Source: JBJHBP01 sp050485685 (GTDB lineage: Bacteria; Pseudomonadota; Gammaproteobacteria; Steroidobacterales; Rariloculaceae). From it: a stretch of 64,000 bases of DNA. Where the stretch lies: positions 8,876 through 72,875 of the forward strand of contig JBJHBW010000017.1 in NCBI GenBank assembly GCA_050485685.1. Reading direction: 5' to 3'. The stretch's first letter is position 1. Every line of letters begins with the position of its first letter. The translations under genes were made by a program, and so were the position numbers. Below the pieces are notes generated by a model. It saw nothing but the letters and a program-made list of their open reading frames with translations, had not been told where the DNA came from and ran no database searches. Below, piece by piece: positions 53,844 to 63,043 of this stretch.

Positions 53844-55031
53844 GTGAACACGCTTCACGTTCTGCGCATGTCCGACCTGCCGCTTCAGAATCGGCGGGTC
53901 GTGATTCGCGAGGATCTGAACGTGCCATTGCGCGACGGCAGGGTCGCCAGCGCCACACGGCTGCAGGCTGCACTGCCGACACTGAAGGCGGCGCTGGATG
54001 CCGGTGCCGCGGTCATTGTGCTGTCACATCTGGGTCGCCCGAAGGAGGGCGAGTACGACGCGCAGTTCTCGTTGCGTCCCGTGGCGGACAGCCTCGGCGA
54101 ACTGCTGGGCAGGAAAGTCGGCTTCGCACCCGACTGGCTTGACGGTGTGGACTGCAGCCCCGGTGAGATCGTGCTGTGCGAGAACGTGCGATTTGAGCGG
54201 GGTGAGAAGGCCAATGACCCTGAACTGGCCCGGCGCATGGCGGCACTGGGCGACGTCTTCGTCATGGATGCGTTCGCAACAGCGCATCGTGCGCAGGCCA
54301 GCACGGCCGGAATCGCCACATTCGCGCCGGTGGCCTGTGCCGGACCGCTGCTGGTAGCGGAGCTCGAAGCGCTGTCGCGCGCGCTGGCTTCGCCGCGCCG
54401 CCCTGTGGTGGCCATCGTCGGCGGATCGAAGGTTTCCACCAAGCTGGAAGTGCTGAAATCGCTCGCTGCCAGGGTCGACGTGCTGATTACCGGCGGCGGC
54501 ATTGCCAACACCTTGCTGGCGGCCTCGGGTGTTGCCATCGGACGGTCGCTGGTGGAAGCGGAAGGCATGACATTCGCCCGGCAGCTGCTGGACGGTGACT
54601 TCGGCAGCGCGGTCATACCGCTTCCCGAGGATGTGGTGGTGGGTCCGGGTCTCGATGCCGATGCGCGTGGTCGCGTCATCGATGTCGGCGCCGTTGGTGA
54701 AAACGACATGATCCTGGATATTGGGCCGCGTACGGTTGCGCAGTATGCGCAGCAGCTGCACGACGCCGGCACCATCGTCTGGAACGGCCCCGTGGGTGTG
54801 TTTGAGCACGCGGAGTTTGCTGCCGGTACACGCGGTGTGGCCGAAGCCGTCGCGGCCAGCGATGCGTTTTCGATAGCCGGCGGCGGCGATACGCTGGCGG
54901 CGCTGGAACAGTTCGGTGTCAGCGACCGGATTTCCTACGTTTCCACAGGCGGTGGCGCCTTTCTGGAGTTCCTGGAAGGCAGAACCCTGCCTGCGGTCGC
55001 GGTCCTGGAGCAGCGCGCCGCGAACCCATGA
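53844..55031 (+). CDS. pgk: Phosphoglycerate kinase
   Basis: Interconverts 1,3-bisphosphoglycerate + ADP and 3-phosphoglycerate + ATP. The 395-residue protein has VVIREDLNVPLRDG (substrate site, about 19-32), VIVLSHLGRPKEGEY, LCENVRFERGEKANDPELA, VAIVGGSKVSTKLEVL and WNGPVGVFEHAEFAAGT. The Gly-rich nucleotide loop SIAGGGDTLAAL follows near the end. The GTG at 53844 has GAGG six bases before it; an ATG at 53868 is the alternative. Normal length. Confidence 0.96.
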   Translation: MNTLHVLRMSDLPLQNRRVVIREDLNVPLRDGRVASATRLQAALPTLKAALDAGAAVIVLSHLGRPKEGEYDAQFSLRPVADSLGELLGRKVGFAPDWLDGVDCSPGEIVLCENVRFERGEKANDPELARRMAALGDVFVMDAFATAHRAQASTAGIATFAPVACAGPLLVAELEALSRALASPRRPVVAIVGGSKVSTKLEVLKSLAARVDVLITGGGIANTLLAASGVAIGRSLVEAEGMTFARQLLDGDFGSAVIPLPEDVVVGPGLDADARGRVIDVGAVGENDMILDIGPRTVAQYAQQLHDAGTIVWNGPVGVFEHAEFAAGTRGVAEAVAASDAFSIAGGGDTLAALEQFGVSDRISYVSTGGGAFLEFLEGRTLPAVAVLEQRAANP

Positions 55032-55032
55032 C

Positions 55033-56328
55033 ATGAGTTGCGCGCCGGGCGGAGAATCCGGACCTGTTGCGATCCTGGAGCGTGCGCTGCACTGCGGGTT
55101 GCAGGCTGCCGCACCGCGTCACTGCCTGCCGCCGCTGCTCGACACATTCGATACCCGGGGCGCCGCACTGGTCCTTGGCATGGGCAAAGCCGCCGCCGAA
55201 ATGGCAGCCACTTTCACTGCACACTGGGCTGGCGCCGTGCGCGGCATGGTGGTGACCCGCTACGGGCACGGCCTGGAAAGCGGTGAAACGTGCACCGGTG
55301 TGGAGATTGCCGAAGCGGCGCATCCGTCTCCGGACAGGGCCAGTGAAGCAGCGGGCAGCGCACTTCTTGCGCTGGCCGGCACCGCGCGGCCGGATGAGAC
55401 GGCGTGGTGTCTGGTGTCCGGCGGCGGATCGTCGCTGGCCGTCGCAGCGCTGCCCGGCCTCACCCTGGAACACAAGCGCGACGTCGCGGATTTTCTGTTG
55501 CGCAACGGCGCCGACATTCGCGACATCAACTGCGTGCGCAGGCGTCTGTCGGCCATCAAGGGAGGGCGCCTTGCCGCACGTGCGCATCCTGCTCGCGTGA
55601 TCACCCTGGCGATATCGGACGTGCCCGGTGACGATCCGTCGGCCATCGCATCCGGTCCGACCCTGCCCGGCACCGGCACCGCGGCTGACGCGTTGGAAGT
55701 CCTTGAGCGCTATCGGTATCCGCGCGTCGAGCAGCTGCGAGAAGTGCTGAGCAATCCCGTCTTTGAGCCACCGCAAGCCGACGACCCTGCCTTCGCGGCC
55801 GATGAGGTGCATGTGGTCGCGCGCGCGGCCACGGCCCTGCAGGCTGCTACGGCTTTCCTGCAGCAGGCCGGCTATCGCGTGGTATGCCTTGGTGACGACC
55901 TGCACGCGCGTGCGCGCAGCCTCGGAAGCGAGCATGCGGCCGAGGCACGCAAAGCGCTGGATTCGGGCGTCCCGACGGCGCTGATTTCCGGCGGGGAGAC
56001 CAGTGTCGTGGTGTGCGAAAGTGGCGGGCGCGGCGGACGTAACCTCGAGTATCTTGCCGGTCTTGCGCTGGAGCTGAACGGCCTTGAGGGCGTCTACGCG
56101 CTGGCAGCCGATACTGACGGTCTCGATGGCAATGCCGATCACGCCGGTGGTCTGGTGGTACCTGACATGCTGCAACGTGGCGCTGCGCTGGGCCTGTCGT
56201 TGCCGGCGCTGCTGGCGGCCAGCGATAGCTATCGCTGGTTCGACGCGTGTAATCTGTTGCTGAGAACCGGACCCACCCGAACCAATGTCAACGACTTTCG
56301 GCTGATACTCTGCAACCCCGTCGAATGA
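55033..56328 (+). CDS. Glycerate 2-kinase, MOFRL/GckA-TtuD family
   Basis: ATP-dependent kinase making 2-phosphoglycerate from D-glycerate, 431 residues. The N-terminal domain has VLGMGKAAAEMAATF, AAHPSPDRAS, CLVSGGGSSL (about 128-137) and LLRNGADIRDINCVRRRLSA split as GADIRDINCVRRRLSAIKGG. TLAISDVPGDDPSAIASGPT follows. The C-terminal MOFRL part has LISGGETSVVV and GGRGGRNLEYLAGLA. The ATG at 55033 overlaps no other reading and lies 1 base after the pgk stop. Its product feeds straight into enolase and the pyruvate kinase next door. Confidence 0.9.
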   Translation: MSCAPGGESGPVAILERALHCGLQAAAPRHCLPPLLDTFDTRGAALVLGMGKAAAEMAATFTAHWAGAVRGMVVTRYGHGLESGETCTGVEIAEAAHPSPDRASEAAGSALLALAGTARPDETAWCLVSGGGSSLAVAALPGLTLEHKRDVADFLLRNGADIRDINCVRRRLSAIKGGRLAARAHPARVITLAISDVPGDDPSAIASGPTLPGTGTAADALEVLERYRYPRVEQLREVLSNPVFEPPQADDPAFAADEVHVVARAATALQAATAFLQQAGYRVVCLGDDLHARARSLGSEHAAEARKALDSGVPTALISGGETSVVVCESGGRGGRNLEYLAGLALELNGLEGVYALAADTDGLDGNADHAGGLVVPDMLQRGAALGLSLPALLAASDSYRWFDACNLLLRTGPTRTNVNDFRLILCNPVE

Positions 56329-56375
56329 CGCTGACGTTTCCTTTTCTCCCCGACCAATGGATTGATTGACCGCAC

Positions 56376-57857
56376 ATGACCTGGCACGAACCTTCCGATC
56401 ACGCCCGCCGTCGCACCAAGATCGTCGCGACCTTGGGTCCCGCCACCGATGATCCAGCCGTTCTTGAACGTATTTTCAAGGCCGGTGTGGACGTCGTGCG
56501 CCTGAACTTCTCCCACGGCACCACGCAGCAGCACGTTGAGAGAATCTCGCTGGTGCGCGAGGTGGCCGCCAGGTCCCGTCGCTACGTGGCCATCATGGGT
56601 GACCTGAGCGGACCGAAGATTCGTATCGAATCGTTTCGGGAAGGCGGTGTGCTGCTGAACGAAGGCGAGCCATTCCTGTTCGATACCGCCATGGATCCCG
56701 CCGGCGGCGATGAGCACGGCGTGGGCGTTGCATATCACGACCTGGTCAACGACGTGAAGCAGGGCGATGTGCTGTTGCTGGACGACGGCCTGATCGCGAT
56801 GGAGGTCAAAGATGTGCGAGGCACGCAGGTCTGCTGCGTGGTGCTGGAAGGCGGCCGACTGACGAATCGCAAGGGGCTGAACATTCGCGGCGGCGGATTG
56901 TCGGCGCCGGCGCTTACCGACAAGGACCGGATCGACATCAAGACCGCTGCGACACAGGGGCTGGATTTCGTTTCGGTGTCGTTCGCGCGCGGGCCGGATG
57001 ACATAGAAGAGGCGCGGCATCTTCTGCGGGACGCAGGGGGTCAGGGGCACATGGTTGCCAAGATCGAACGCGCCGAGGCAGTGGAGAATATTCGCGCCAT
57101 TATCGATGTCAGCGACGTGATCATGGTGGCGCGCGGAGACCTTGCGGTGGAAGTCGGCTACGCTGCGATGACCGGGCTGCAGAAGGGCCTGATTCGCCTG
57201 GCCAGGGCCCGCAACAAGGTGTCGATCACGGCGACGCAGATGCTGGAATCGATGATCCAGCAGCCCATGCCGACACGCGCGGAAGCATCAGATGTGGCCA
57301 ACGCGGTCATGGATGGCACCGATGCGGTGATGCTGTCGGCCGAGACGGCGGTCGGCCGTTATCCGGTGCAGGCGGTGCGTACCATGGCCGAGCTTTGCGT
57401 TGGCGCGGAGAAGCACGAGATCTTTCGCCGCGCCGCGAACTACCGACTCGAGGACGTGTTCGACCATGTGGACGAAGCGATCGCCATGGCGGCCATGTAT
57501 ACCGCCAACCATCTTGCGGTCAAAGCCATCATCGCGCTGACGGAATCAGGCTCTACCACGTTGTGGATGTCCAGAGTGCGGTCTGACATTCCGATCTATG
57601 CCTTCACCCGCCATGAGTCCACGCGACGCCGGGTGACGATCTACCGTGGTGTGTATGCGGTGCCGTTCGATATCGTCAATACGGATCCGGCCTCCGTGCA
57701 CCAGGCGGTGTTTGACACGCTGCTGGCGGACGGTGCCGTGAGCCCCGGTGATCTGGTGCTGTTCACCAAAGGCGATATGGAAGGCGTGTCCGGTCGGACG
57801 AACACGCTGCAGATCCTGTCAGTTCCGGATGGCAGCGCCGCCCAGGTGCGTGGCTGA
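56376..57857 (+). CDS. pyk: Pyruvate kinase
   Basis: Transfers phosphate from phosphoenolpyruvate to ADP. The 493-residue protein has RRTKIVATLGPATDDP (about 11-26), VVRLNFSHGT, IMGDLSGPKIRI and LTDKDRIDIKTA. The catalytic Lys/metal region is MVAKIERAEAVENI, followed by VMVARGDLAVEVG, NKVSITATQMLESMIQQPMP and NAVMDGTDAVMLSAETAVG. A C-terminal regulatory domain is present (ALTESGSTTLWMSR). Length is typical of bacterial pyruvate kinases. Its stop overlaps the start of the patatin-like gene by 8 bases. Confidence 0.97.
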   Translation: MTWHEPSDHARRRTKIVATLGPATDDPAVLERIFKAGVDVVRLNFSHGTTQQHVERISLVREVAARSRRYVAIMGDLSGPKIRIESFREGGVLLNEGEPFLFDTAMDPAGGDEHGVGVAYHDLVNDVKQGDVLLLDDGLIAMEVKDVRGTQVCCVVLEGGRLTNRKGLNIRGGGLSAPALTDKDRIDIKTAATQGLDFVSVSFARGPDDIEEARHLLRDAGGQGHMVAKIERAEAVENIRAIIDVSDVIMVARGDLAVEVGYAAMTGLQKGLIRLARARNKVSITATQMLESMIQQPMPTRAEASDVANAVMDGTDAVMLSAETAVGRYPVQAVRTMAELCVGAEKHEIFRRAANYRLEDVFDHVDEAIAMAAMYTANHLAVKAIIALTESGSTTLWMSRVRSDIPIYAFTRHESTRRRVTIYRGVYAVPFDIVNTDPASVHQAVFDTLLADGAVSPGDLVLFTKGDMEGVSGRTNTLQILSVPDGSAAQVRG

Positions 57858-59046
57858 GGCGGTACGCAAAGCGCTGATACTGCCGGGCGCCGGGGCACGC
57901 GGCGCCTATCAGGTGGGTGTGCTCAAGGCCCTTGCGGAACTGTTGCCGGCGCATGCGGCGAATCCGTTCGCAGTGATCTGCGGCACATCGGCGGGCGCGA
58001 TCAATGCCGCCGTGCTTGCCAGCCGGGCGCAGCGTTTCCGTCGCGCCGTATCCGAGATGGAGCAGGTGTGGGCGAACTTCACCGCATCGCAGGTGTTTCG
58101 TACCGACTCGCTCGCGATGCTGAAAGCCAGTCTGCACTGGTTCGCGGCGCTGGTGACAGGCGGACTCGGAGTGCGCAATCCCCGGTCCCTGCTGGACAAC
58201 AGTCCGTTGCGCGAGCTGCTGGCAAGCAAGGTGCGGTTCTCGCGCATCGCCCAGGGCATCGATCGCGGATACCTCGATGCGCTGGCGATTACCGCTTCCG
58301 CGTATACGTCGGCGCGGTCGGTGACGTTCTTCCAGGCCGGTGAGCAGGCGAAACCGTGGTCGCGCGTGCGGCGCGTGGGCCGTCCTGCGCGCATCGATCT
58401 GGATCACCTGATGGCGAGTGCTGCGGTGCCCATCATATTTCCGCCGGTACGTCTGGGCGGCGAGTACTACGGCGACGGTTCGATGCGACATCGTGCACCG
58501 CTGAGTCCGGCCGTACATCTGGGAGCCGACCGCATGCTGGTGGTCAGCGTGCGTGACGAGCATCCCGACCCGGAACCGCCGGAGCAGGGCGAGGCGCCCT
58601 ACCCGACACTGGCCCATCTGGGCGGTTACATGCTCGATGCCCTGTTTTTGGACGGATTGTCCACGGATCTGGAAAGGCTGACGCGCGTGAACCGTATTCT
58701 CGAGCAGACCGGTCATCACCCGCTCAGCGGACCGCTGGCCAGTCTGCGCCCGCTGCACGTGCACGTCGTCCTGCCAAGCGAAGACATACGGGCGATCGCT
58801 GCGCGGCACGCGCACGAACTGCCGCGAACGCTGCGAACGCTGCTGCGCGGACTCGGGGCCATGAACCGCGATGGCATGCAGCTCGTGAGCTATATGCTGT
58901 TTGAGTCCGGTTTCACACGCGAACTGATCGACCTTGGTTATCGCGATGCCATGAACGTGCGCGACCGGTTGCAGGCGTTCCTGCTGGATGAGCCGATCCC
59001 GGCGCTGGATGCGCCAGAGCATCTGCGTCACGATCTGGAAGACTGA
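57850..59046 (+). CDS. Patatin-like phospholipase
   Basis: Serine hydrolase of 398 residues with the Ser-Asp dyad of patatins. The oxyanion loop is GAGARGAYQVGVLKAL (about 13-28), the nucleophile Ser47 lies in CGTSAGAIN, and Asp209 in YGDGSMRH. A second half of about 150 residues without a known motif follows. The GTG start overlaps the pyk gene by 8 bases, so it is translationally coupled to pyk, an odd pairing with no obvious metabolic reason. The lipid substrate and location are unknown; there is no signal peptide. Confidence 0.9.
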   Translation: MAEAVRKALILPGAGARGAYQVGVLKALAELLPAHAANPFAVICGTSAGAINAAVLASRAQRFRRAVSEMEQVWANFTASQVFRTDSLAMLKASLHWFAALVTGGLGVRNPRSLLDNSPLRELLASKVRFSRIAQGIDRGYLDALAITASAYTSARSVTFFQAGEQAKPWSRVRRVGRPARIDLDHLMASAAVPIIFPPVRLGGEYYGDGSMRHRAPLSPAVHLGADRMLVVSVRDEHPDPEPPEQGEAPYPTLAHLGGYMLDALFLDGLSTDLERLTRVNRILEQTGHHPLSGPLASLRPLHVHVVLPSEDIRAIAARHAHELPRTLRTLLRGLGAMNRDGMQLVSYMLFESGFTRELIDLGYRDAMNVRDRLQAFLLDEPIPALDAPEHLRHDLED

Positions 59047-59113
59047 CACGGCGTCGGATCGGGCAGCTCGGGCAGCTCGGGCAGTCGGCAGCGGCGTGGT
59101 TTCGGGCGTTGCC

Positions 59114-59980
59114 TCAGGAGTTGTCCGGCAGTTCGTGATGCCGGGTCTGTACGCGCCCGTGACGGCTGCCCAGACGTTGCGCCAGCTGTTCGGCGATATA
59201 GACCGAGCGGTGCTGTCCGCCCGTGCAGCCGATCGCGACGGTGAGATAGGAGCGCTGGAAATCCTGATACCGTGGAATCCACTGGTCCAGAAACCGGCAG
59301 ATGTCGTCCACCATTTCCTGTACCAGAGGTTGGGCGGCAAGAAACTCGCATACAGGCTCGTCCCTGCCTGAGAACCTGCGCAGCTGCGGTTCCCAGTACG
59401 GATTCGGCAGGCAGCGTACGTCAAAGACAAAATCCGCATCCGGCGGCAGTCCGTGCTTGTAGCCGAAGGATGCGATCAGTATCGAAAGCGATCCGGGATC
59501 CCTGGGTCCTATCCGTGCGCCCACCTGGGCACGCAGGTCGTACACGCTGGTGGCACTGGTATCGATGATCAGGTCGGCGCTGTTGATGATGGGACCCAGC
59601 AGCTCGCGTTCCTGATGCAGGGCCTCCACCAGGCTGACATGGTCGCTGGTCAGCGGGTGACGACGCCGGGTCTCGCTGAAACGCGACAGCAGCACGTCGT
59701 CTCTGGCCTGCAGGAAAAGTACTTCGCAGGTGACACCGTCGGCACGCAGCCGACGAATCAGATTCGGGATCTCCGCGATGTCCGACGGTCGGTTGCGGGC
59801 GTCGAGGCCGACACCGACGTTCTCGAACGTTTCGTCGCTGTGTTCGATGATCTCGTCTATGAATGTACCCAGCAGCCGGACCGGGATGTTGTCTATGCAG
59901 TAGAAACCGAGATCTTCGAGCACATGCAGCGCGACACTCTTTCCGGAGCCGGATAATCCGCTGATGATGACCAGACGCAT
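59114..59980 (-). CDS. rapZ: RNase adapter protein / nucleotide-binding protein RapZ
   Basis: A 288-residue protein beginning MRLVIISGLSGSGKSVALHVLEDLG, with a Walker A at about 8-15. FYCIDNIPVRLL, LFLQARDDVLLSRFSETRRRHPL and FGYKHGLPPDADFVFDVRCLPNP follow (parts of the family signature). The C-terminal RNA- and metabolite-binding domain contains VAIGCTGGQHRSVYIAE. In E. coli it directs RNase E to the GlmZ small RNA to control GlmS. The ATG at 59980 is the family start. It lies 14 bases downstream of ptsN. Confidence 0.95.
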   Translation of the reverse strand: MRLVIISGLSGSGKSVALHVLEDLGFYCIDNIPVRLLGTFIDEIIEHSDETFENVGVGLDARNRPSDIAEIPNLIRRLRADGVTCEVLFLQARDDVLLSRFSETRRRHPLTSDHVSLVEALHQERELLGPIINSADLIIDTSATSVYDLRAQVGARIGPRDPGSLSILIASFGYKHGLPPDADFVFDVRCLPNPYWEPQLRRFSGRDEPVCEFLAAQPLVQEMVDDICRFLDQWIPRYQDFQRSYLTVAIGCTGGQHRSVYIAEQLAQRLGSRHGRVQTRHHELPDNS

Positions 59981-59994
59981 GCCGTTACCCGGAT

Positions 59995-60471
59995 TCAGCC
60001 TGCGTTGCTGCCGTTGTGAGGGGTGTGCCCGGTCAGCAGGTCGTGCAGGGCGCCCGGATCGTCGGTGCCGCGCAGATCCTGCTGGAGCGCCGGGTCCTGA
60101 AGCCACTCCACCAGTTCGCGAATCGTTTTCAGATCTTCCTTCGCACAGTTCGCCGGCACCAGCAGACCGAAAAGCAGATCCACGGGCTTGCCGTCAGTGG
60201 AATCGAACTCCACCGGTTCGTGCAGCTTGAGAAATGCCGCGACACTGCGGTCAAGTCCTGCGATACGCGCATGCGGCACCGCCACGGAACGGCCAAGGGC
60301 GGTCGATCCCAGCCGCTCGCGGCCGGCCAGACCTTCCAGCACCTCACGTGGGCTGGCGGCGCCGGCCGCGTCGGCCAGGGTCTCACTGAGCAGGTCCAGG
60401 GCGCGCTTCTTGCTGCCGGCCTGCTTCTCGCAGCGTATGCTGCCTGGTTTGAGGATTCGTGCTACGTCCAT
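59995..60471 (-). CDS. ptsN: PTS IIA-like nitrogen-regulatory protein
   Basis: A 158-residue EIIA-Ntr protein. The phosphorylatable His67 lies in VAVPHARI, with RERLGSTALGRSVAVP before it and GKPVDLLFGLLVPANC after it, all diagnostic. It relays phosphate from the PTS-Ntr chain (PtsP, NPr) to signal nitrogen and potassium status. No npr (ptsO) gene is visible after rapZ in the window. It follows hpf in the rpoN operon. Confidence 0.95.
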   Translation of the reverse strand: MDVARILKPGSIRCEKQAGSKKRALDLLSETLADAAGAASPREVLEGLAGRERLGSTALGRSVAVPHARIAGLDRSVAAFLKLHEPVEFDSTDGKPVDLLFGLLVPANCAKEDLKTIRELVEWLQDPALQQDLRGTDDPGALHDLLTGHTPHNGSNAG

Positions 60472-60507
60472 GATCTGAAGGTGCGCGGCGAATGCCGCGA
60501 TCGGTGT

Positions 60508-60822
60508 CTAGCGGAACTTTTCCACGTCCCGCGCGTGATGGTCGGTGAGTTTTTCTTTGTGCTTGATGATCTGGCGATCGAGCTTGTCGACCAGGCCGTC
60601 TATGGCAGCGTACATGTCGCCTTCGGTGGAATCGGCGAACAGTGTACCGCCCGCGAGTTGAACAGTCGCTTCTGCCTTGTGTGACAGCTTCTCGACCGTC
60701 AGCACGCAGTGAACGTCGGTGACGTTGTCAAAGTGGCGTTCCAGCTTGCCCAGCTTGGTATCCACATAATCCCGCAGGGCTGGTGTGATGTCCACATGAT
60801 GACCCGTTAACGTCAGTTGCAT
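60508..60822 (-). CDS. hpf: Ribosome hibernation promoting factor, short form
   Basis: A 104-residue protein beginning MQLTLTGHHVDITPALRDYVDTKLGKLERHF, read here as MQLTLTGHHVDITPALRDYV with KLGKLERHFDNVTDV. HKAEATVQLAGGTLFADS and DMYAAIDGLVDKLDRQIIKHKEK follow. It binds the 30S decoding region in stationary phase. It has no C-terminal dimerisation extension, so it is the short HPF of gammaproteobacteria. It lies between rpoN and ptsN in the usual order. Confidence 0.96.
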   Translation of the reverse strand: MQLTLTGHHVDITPALRDYVDTKLGKLERHFDNVTDVHCVLTVEKLSHKAEATVQLAGGTLFADSTEGDMYAAIDGLVDKLDRQIIKHKEKLTDHHARDVEKFR

Positions 60823-60883
60823 TTTTTGACACTCCTTGAGTTTGCTTTGTTCCCGGCCCGATGGCGTCCCGTTGCCAGGGCAG

Positions 60884-62308
60884 TCAGCCGGCCAGTTTGC
60901 TGCGTTTGCGCTCGCTTGACGAGAGAATCTTCATTGCCTCCCTGTACTTGGCCACGGTCCGGCGGGCTACGGAGATGCCGTCGTCGGACAGTATCTTTGC
61001 AATCTGATTATCGCTCAGCGGCTTGGCCGGATTCTCGCCCGAAATCAGCTTGCGGATCTTTGCACGCACCGCGGTCGAGGACTGGTCGCCTTCCTCTCCG
61101 GCAACGTGGCTGGAGAAGAAGTATCTGAACTCGACTATGCCGCGCGGCGTCAGCATGTATTTGTTGGTGGTGACGCGGGAAATCGTGGACTCGTGCATGC
61201 CTATGGCTTCGGCCACGTCGCGCAGAATCATGGGCTTCATGTGTTCCTCGCCAAGCTCGAGGAATTCGGTCTGCCTTTGTACGATCGCCATTGCCACCTT
61301 AAGCAGCGTTTCGTTGCGGATTTCCAGGCTGCGTATCAGCCAGCGTGCCTCCTGCAGCTGGGTACGAAGCACATCATAATCGGCACCGCGCCCAAGCGAT
61401 CCCGCATAGGTCTGGTTCACCTTCAGCTGCGGTGCGATGGAGCTGTTCAGTTCCACGACCCAGTGGCCGTCCACGCGGCGCACGAACACATCGGGAATGA
61501 TGTAGTCGGCGGCCGGTGCATTGATGGCTGCGCCCGGGCGGGGATGGCATGAGCGGACCAGGGCAACGGCAGCGTCAAGTTCGTCTTCGTCGACATTCAG
61601 GCGCCGCTTGAGCACGCTGAACTGATGATCCGCAACCAGTTCCAGATGGTCGACGGCGATTCGCGTTGCGGTATCCAGAGCCGGCGTATCCGGCGCCAGT
61701 GCAGCCAGCTGCAGGATGATGCATTCGCTGATGGAGCGGGCGGCAATGCCGGCCGGATCGAACTGCTGCACGATGCGCAGCACCGCCTCGATCTCGTCGT
61801 TGCCGGCGACGATGTCCGGCGCCAGTGTCTCGCTGATGCTGTCCAGGTTATCGGTCAGGTAACCATCATCATTGATGGCATCAATGATGGCCTGCCCGAT
61901 CACGGTCGTACGCGGATCCAGGTTCTCCATCTCAAGCTGCCACAACAGGTGTTCCTGCAATGTCTCGCCGGAACGGTCGGCCTGTTCCATGTGTTCGCGG
62001 TCCGCGGTCCCGCGCGAGGATTCCGCAGGGCCTGCGTGCTGCACGTCTTCCCAGTCGCTGTCTTCGGCAGCACTGACTTCGGCGAACTCCGGTTCCTCAG
62101 CGGCTTCGGTCTCTGCGGATGCCGATTCGCCGACGGCCAGTTCCGGCTCCTCGGCCTCCAGCATCACGTTCTGTTCCAGCGCTTCCTGTATCTGTGCCTG
62201 CAGCTCCATGACCGGCAGTTGCAACAGGCGGATGGCCTGCTGCAACTGTGGTGTCATGGTCAGCTGCTGCGACAGGCGCAGCTGTAGGGAGGGTTTAAGC
62301 ATCACCAT
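60884..62308 (-). CDS. rpoN: RNA polymerase sigma-54 factor
   Basis: Alternative sigma factor for enhancer-dependent promoters, 474 residues. Region I is Gln/Leu-rich (LKPSLQLRLSQQLTMTPQLQ and LQQAIRLLQLPVMELQ segments). Region II is acidic (about 48-105). The core-binding and DNA-binding domains follow, with the HTH segment LRDVAEAIGMHESTISRVTTN and the RpoN box ARRTVAKYREAM near the C-terminus. A start at the second ATG (62302) is equally possible. It is downstream of lptB by 9 bases. Confidence 0.97.
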   Translation of the reverse strand: MVMLKPSLQLRLSQQLTMTPQLQQAIRLLQLPVMELQAQIQEALEQNVMLEAEEPELAVGESASAETEAAEEPEFAEVSAAEDSDWEDVQHAGPAESSRGTADREHMEQADRSGETLQEHLLWQLEMENLDPRTTVIGQAIIDAINDDGYLTDNLDSISETLAPDIVAGNDEIEAVLRIVQQFDPAGIAARSISECIILQLAALAPDTPALDTATRIAVDHLELVADHQFSVLKRRLNVDEDELDAAVALVRSCHPRPGAAINAPAADYIIPDVFVRRVDGHWVVELNSSIAPQLKVNQTYAGSLGRGADYDVLRTQLQEARWLIRSLEIRNETLLKVAMAIVQRQTEFLELGEEHMKPMILRDVAEAIGMHESTISRVTTNKYMLTPRGIVEFRYFFSSHVAGEEGDQSSTAVRAKIRKLISGENPAKPLSDNQIAKILSDDGISVARRTVAKYREAMKILSSSERKRSKLAG

Positions 62309-62317
62309 AGCCCGGCG

Positions 62318-63043
62318 TTACAGCGAGAAATCCTCGCCGAGGTACACCTCGCGAACGCTCTGATTTGCAAGAATTTCACCGGGTGTGCCGGATGCCATCA
62401 ATTCACCGTTGTTCAGAATATACGCCCGTCCGCAGATTCCAAGGGTCTCGCGCACATTATGATCGGTAATCAGCACGCCTATGCCGCGCTGGCTCAGGTG
62501 GCGGATGATGCGCTGAATGTCGAGTACCGACAGCGGGTCCACGCCGGCGAACGGTTCGTCAAGGAGAATGAAGCGCGGTTCGGCAGCGAGTGCGCGCGCG
62601 ATCTCCACCCGGCGCCGCTCGCCGCCCGACAGACTCACGCCCTGGCTGTCGCGCACGTGCCCGATGTGCAGTTCCTCCAGCAGTTTTTCCAGCATCATCT
62701 GCCGCGCCGCGCGATCCAGATCGCGGCGGGTCTGCAGGATCGAGCGTATGTTGTCGGCGACGCTGAGTTTGCGAAAAACCGAGGCTTCCTGAGGCAGGTA
62801 GCCCAGCCCCTGTTGCGCGCGCCTGTGCATGGGCAGGCGCGTGATGTCATGGCCGTCGAGCAGGATCTGCCCTTCGTCACAGCCGACCAGTCCGACCATC
62901 ATGTAGAACGCGGTTGTCTTGCCGGCGCCGTTCGGTCCCAGCAGCCCGGCCACTTCGCCGCTGGACAGACTCAACGATAGCTGGTGTACCACCTGTCGAG
63001 AGCGGTAGGTCTTGGAGATGCCTACCGCATCCAGTGTACTCAT
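62318..63043 (-). CDS. lptB: LPS export ABC transporter ATP-binding protein
   Basis: ATPase of the LptB2FGC complex that extracts lipopolysaccharide from the inner membrane, 241 residues. Walker A is GPNGAGKTTAFYMMVG (about 37-52), Q-loop LPQEASVFRKLSVADN, signature SLSGGERRRVEIARALA (about 137-153), Walker B FILLDEPFAGVDPLS and switch His ITDHNVRETL. Normal length. Its start overlaps the lptA stop by 4 bases (ATGA), so the two are translationally coupled. Confidence 0.98.
   Translation of the reverse strand: MSTLDAVGISKTYRSRQVVHQLSLSLSSGEVAGLLGPNGAGKTTAFYMMVGLVGCDEGQILLDGHDITRLPMHRRAQQGLGYLPQEASVFRKLSVADNIRSILQTRRDLDRAARQMMLEKLLEELHIGHVRDSQGVSLSGGERRRVEIARALAAEPRFILLDEPFAGVDPLSVLDIQRIIRHLSQRGIGVLITDHNVRETLGICGRAYILNNGELMASGTPGEILANQSVREVYLGEDFSL

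Noticed and set aside
59061..59084. Tandem GGGCAGCTC repeat after the patatin gene
   Set aside because: Only two and two-thirds copies of a 9-base unit in a 67-base gap; simple slippage explains it.
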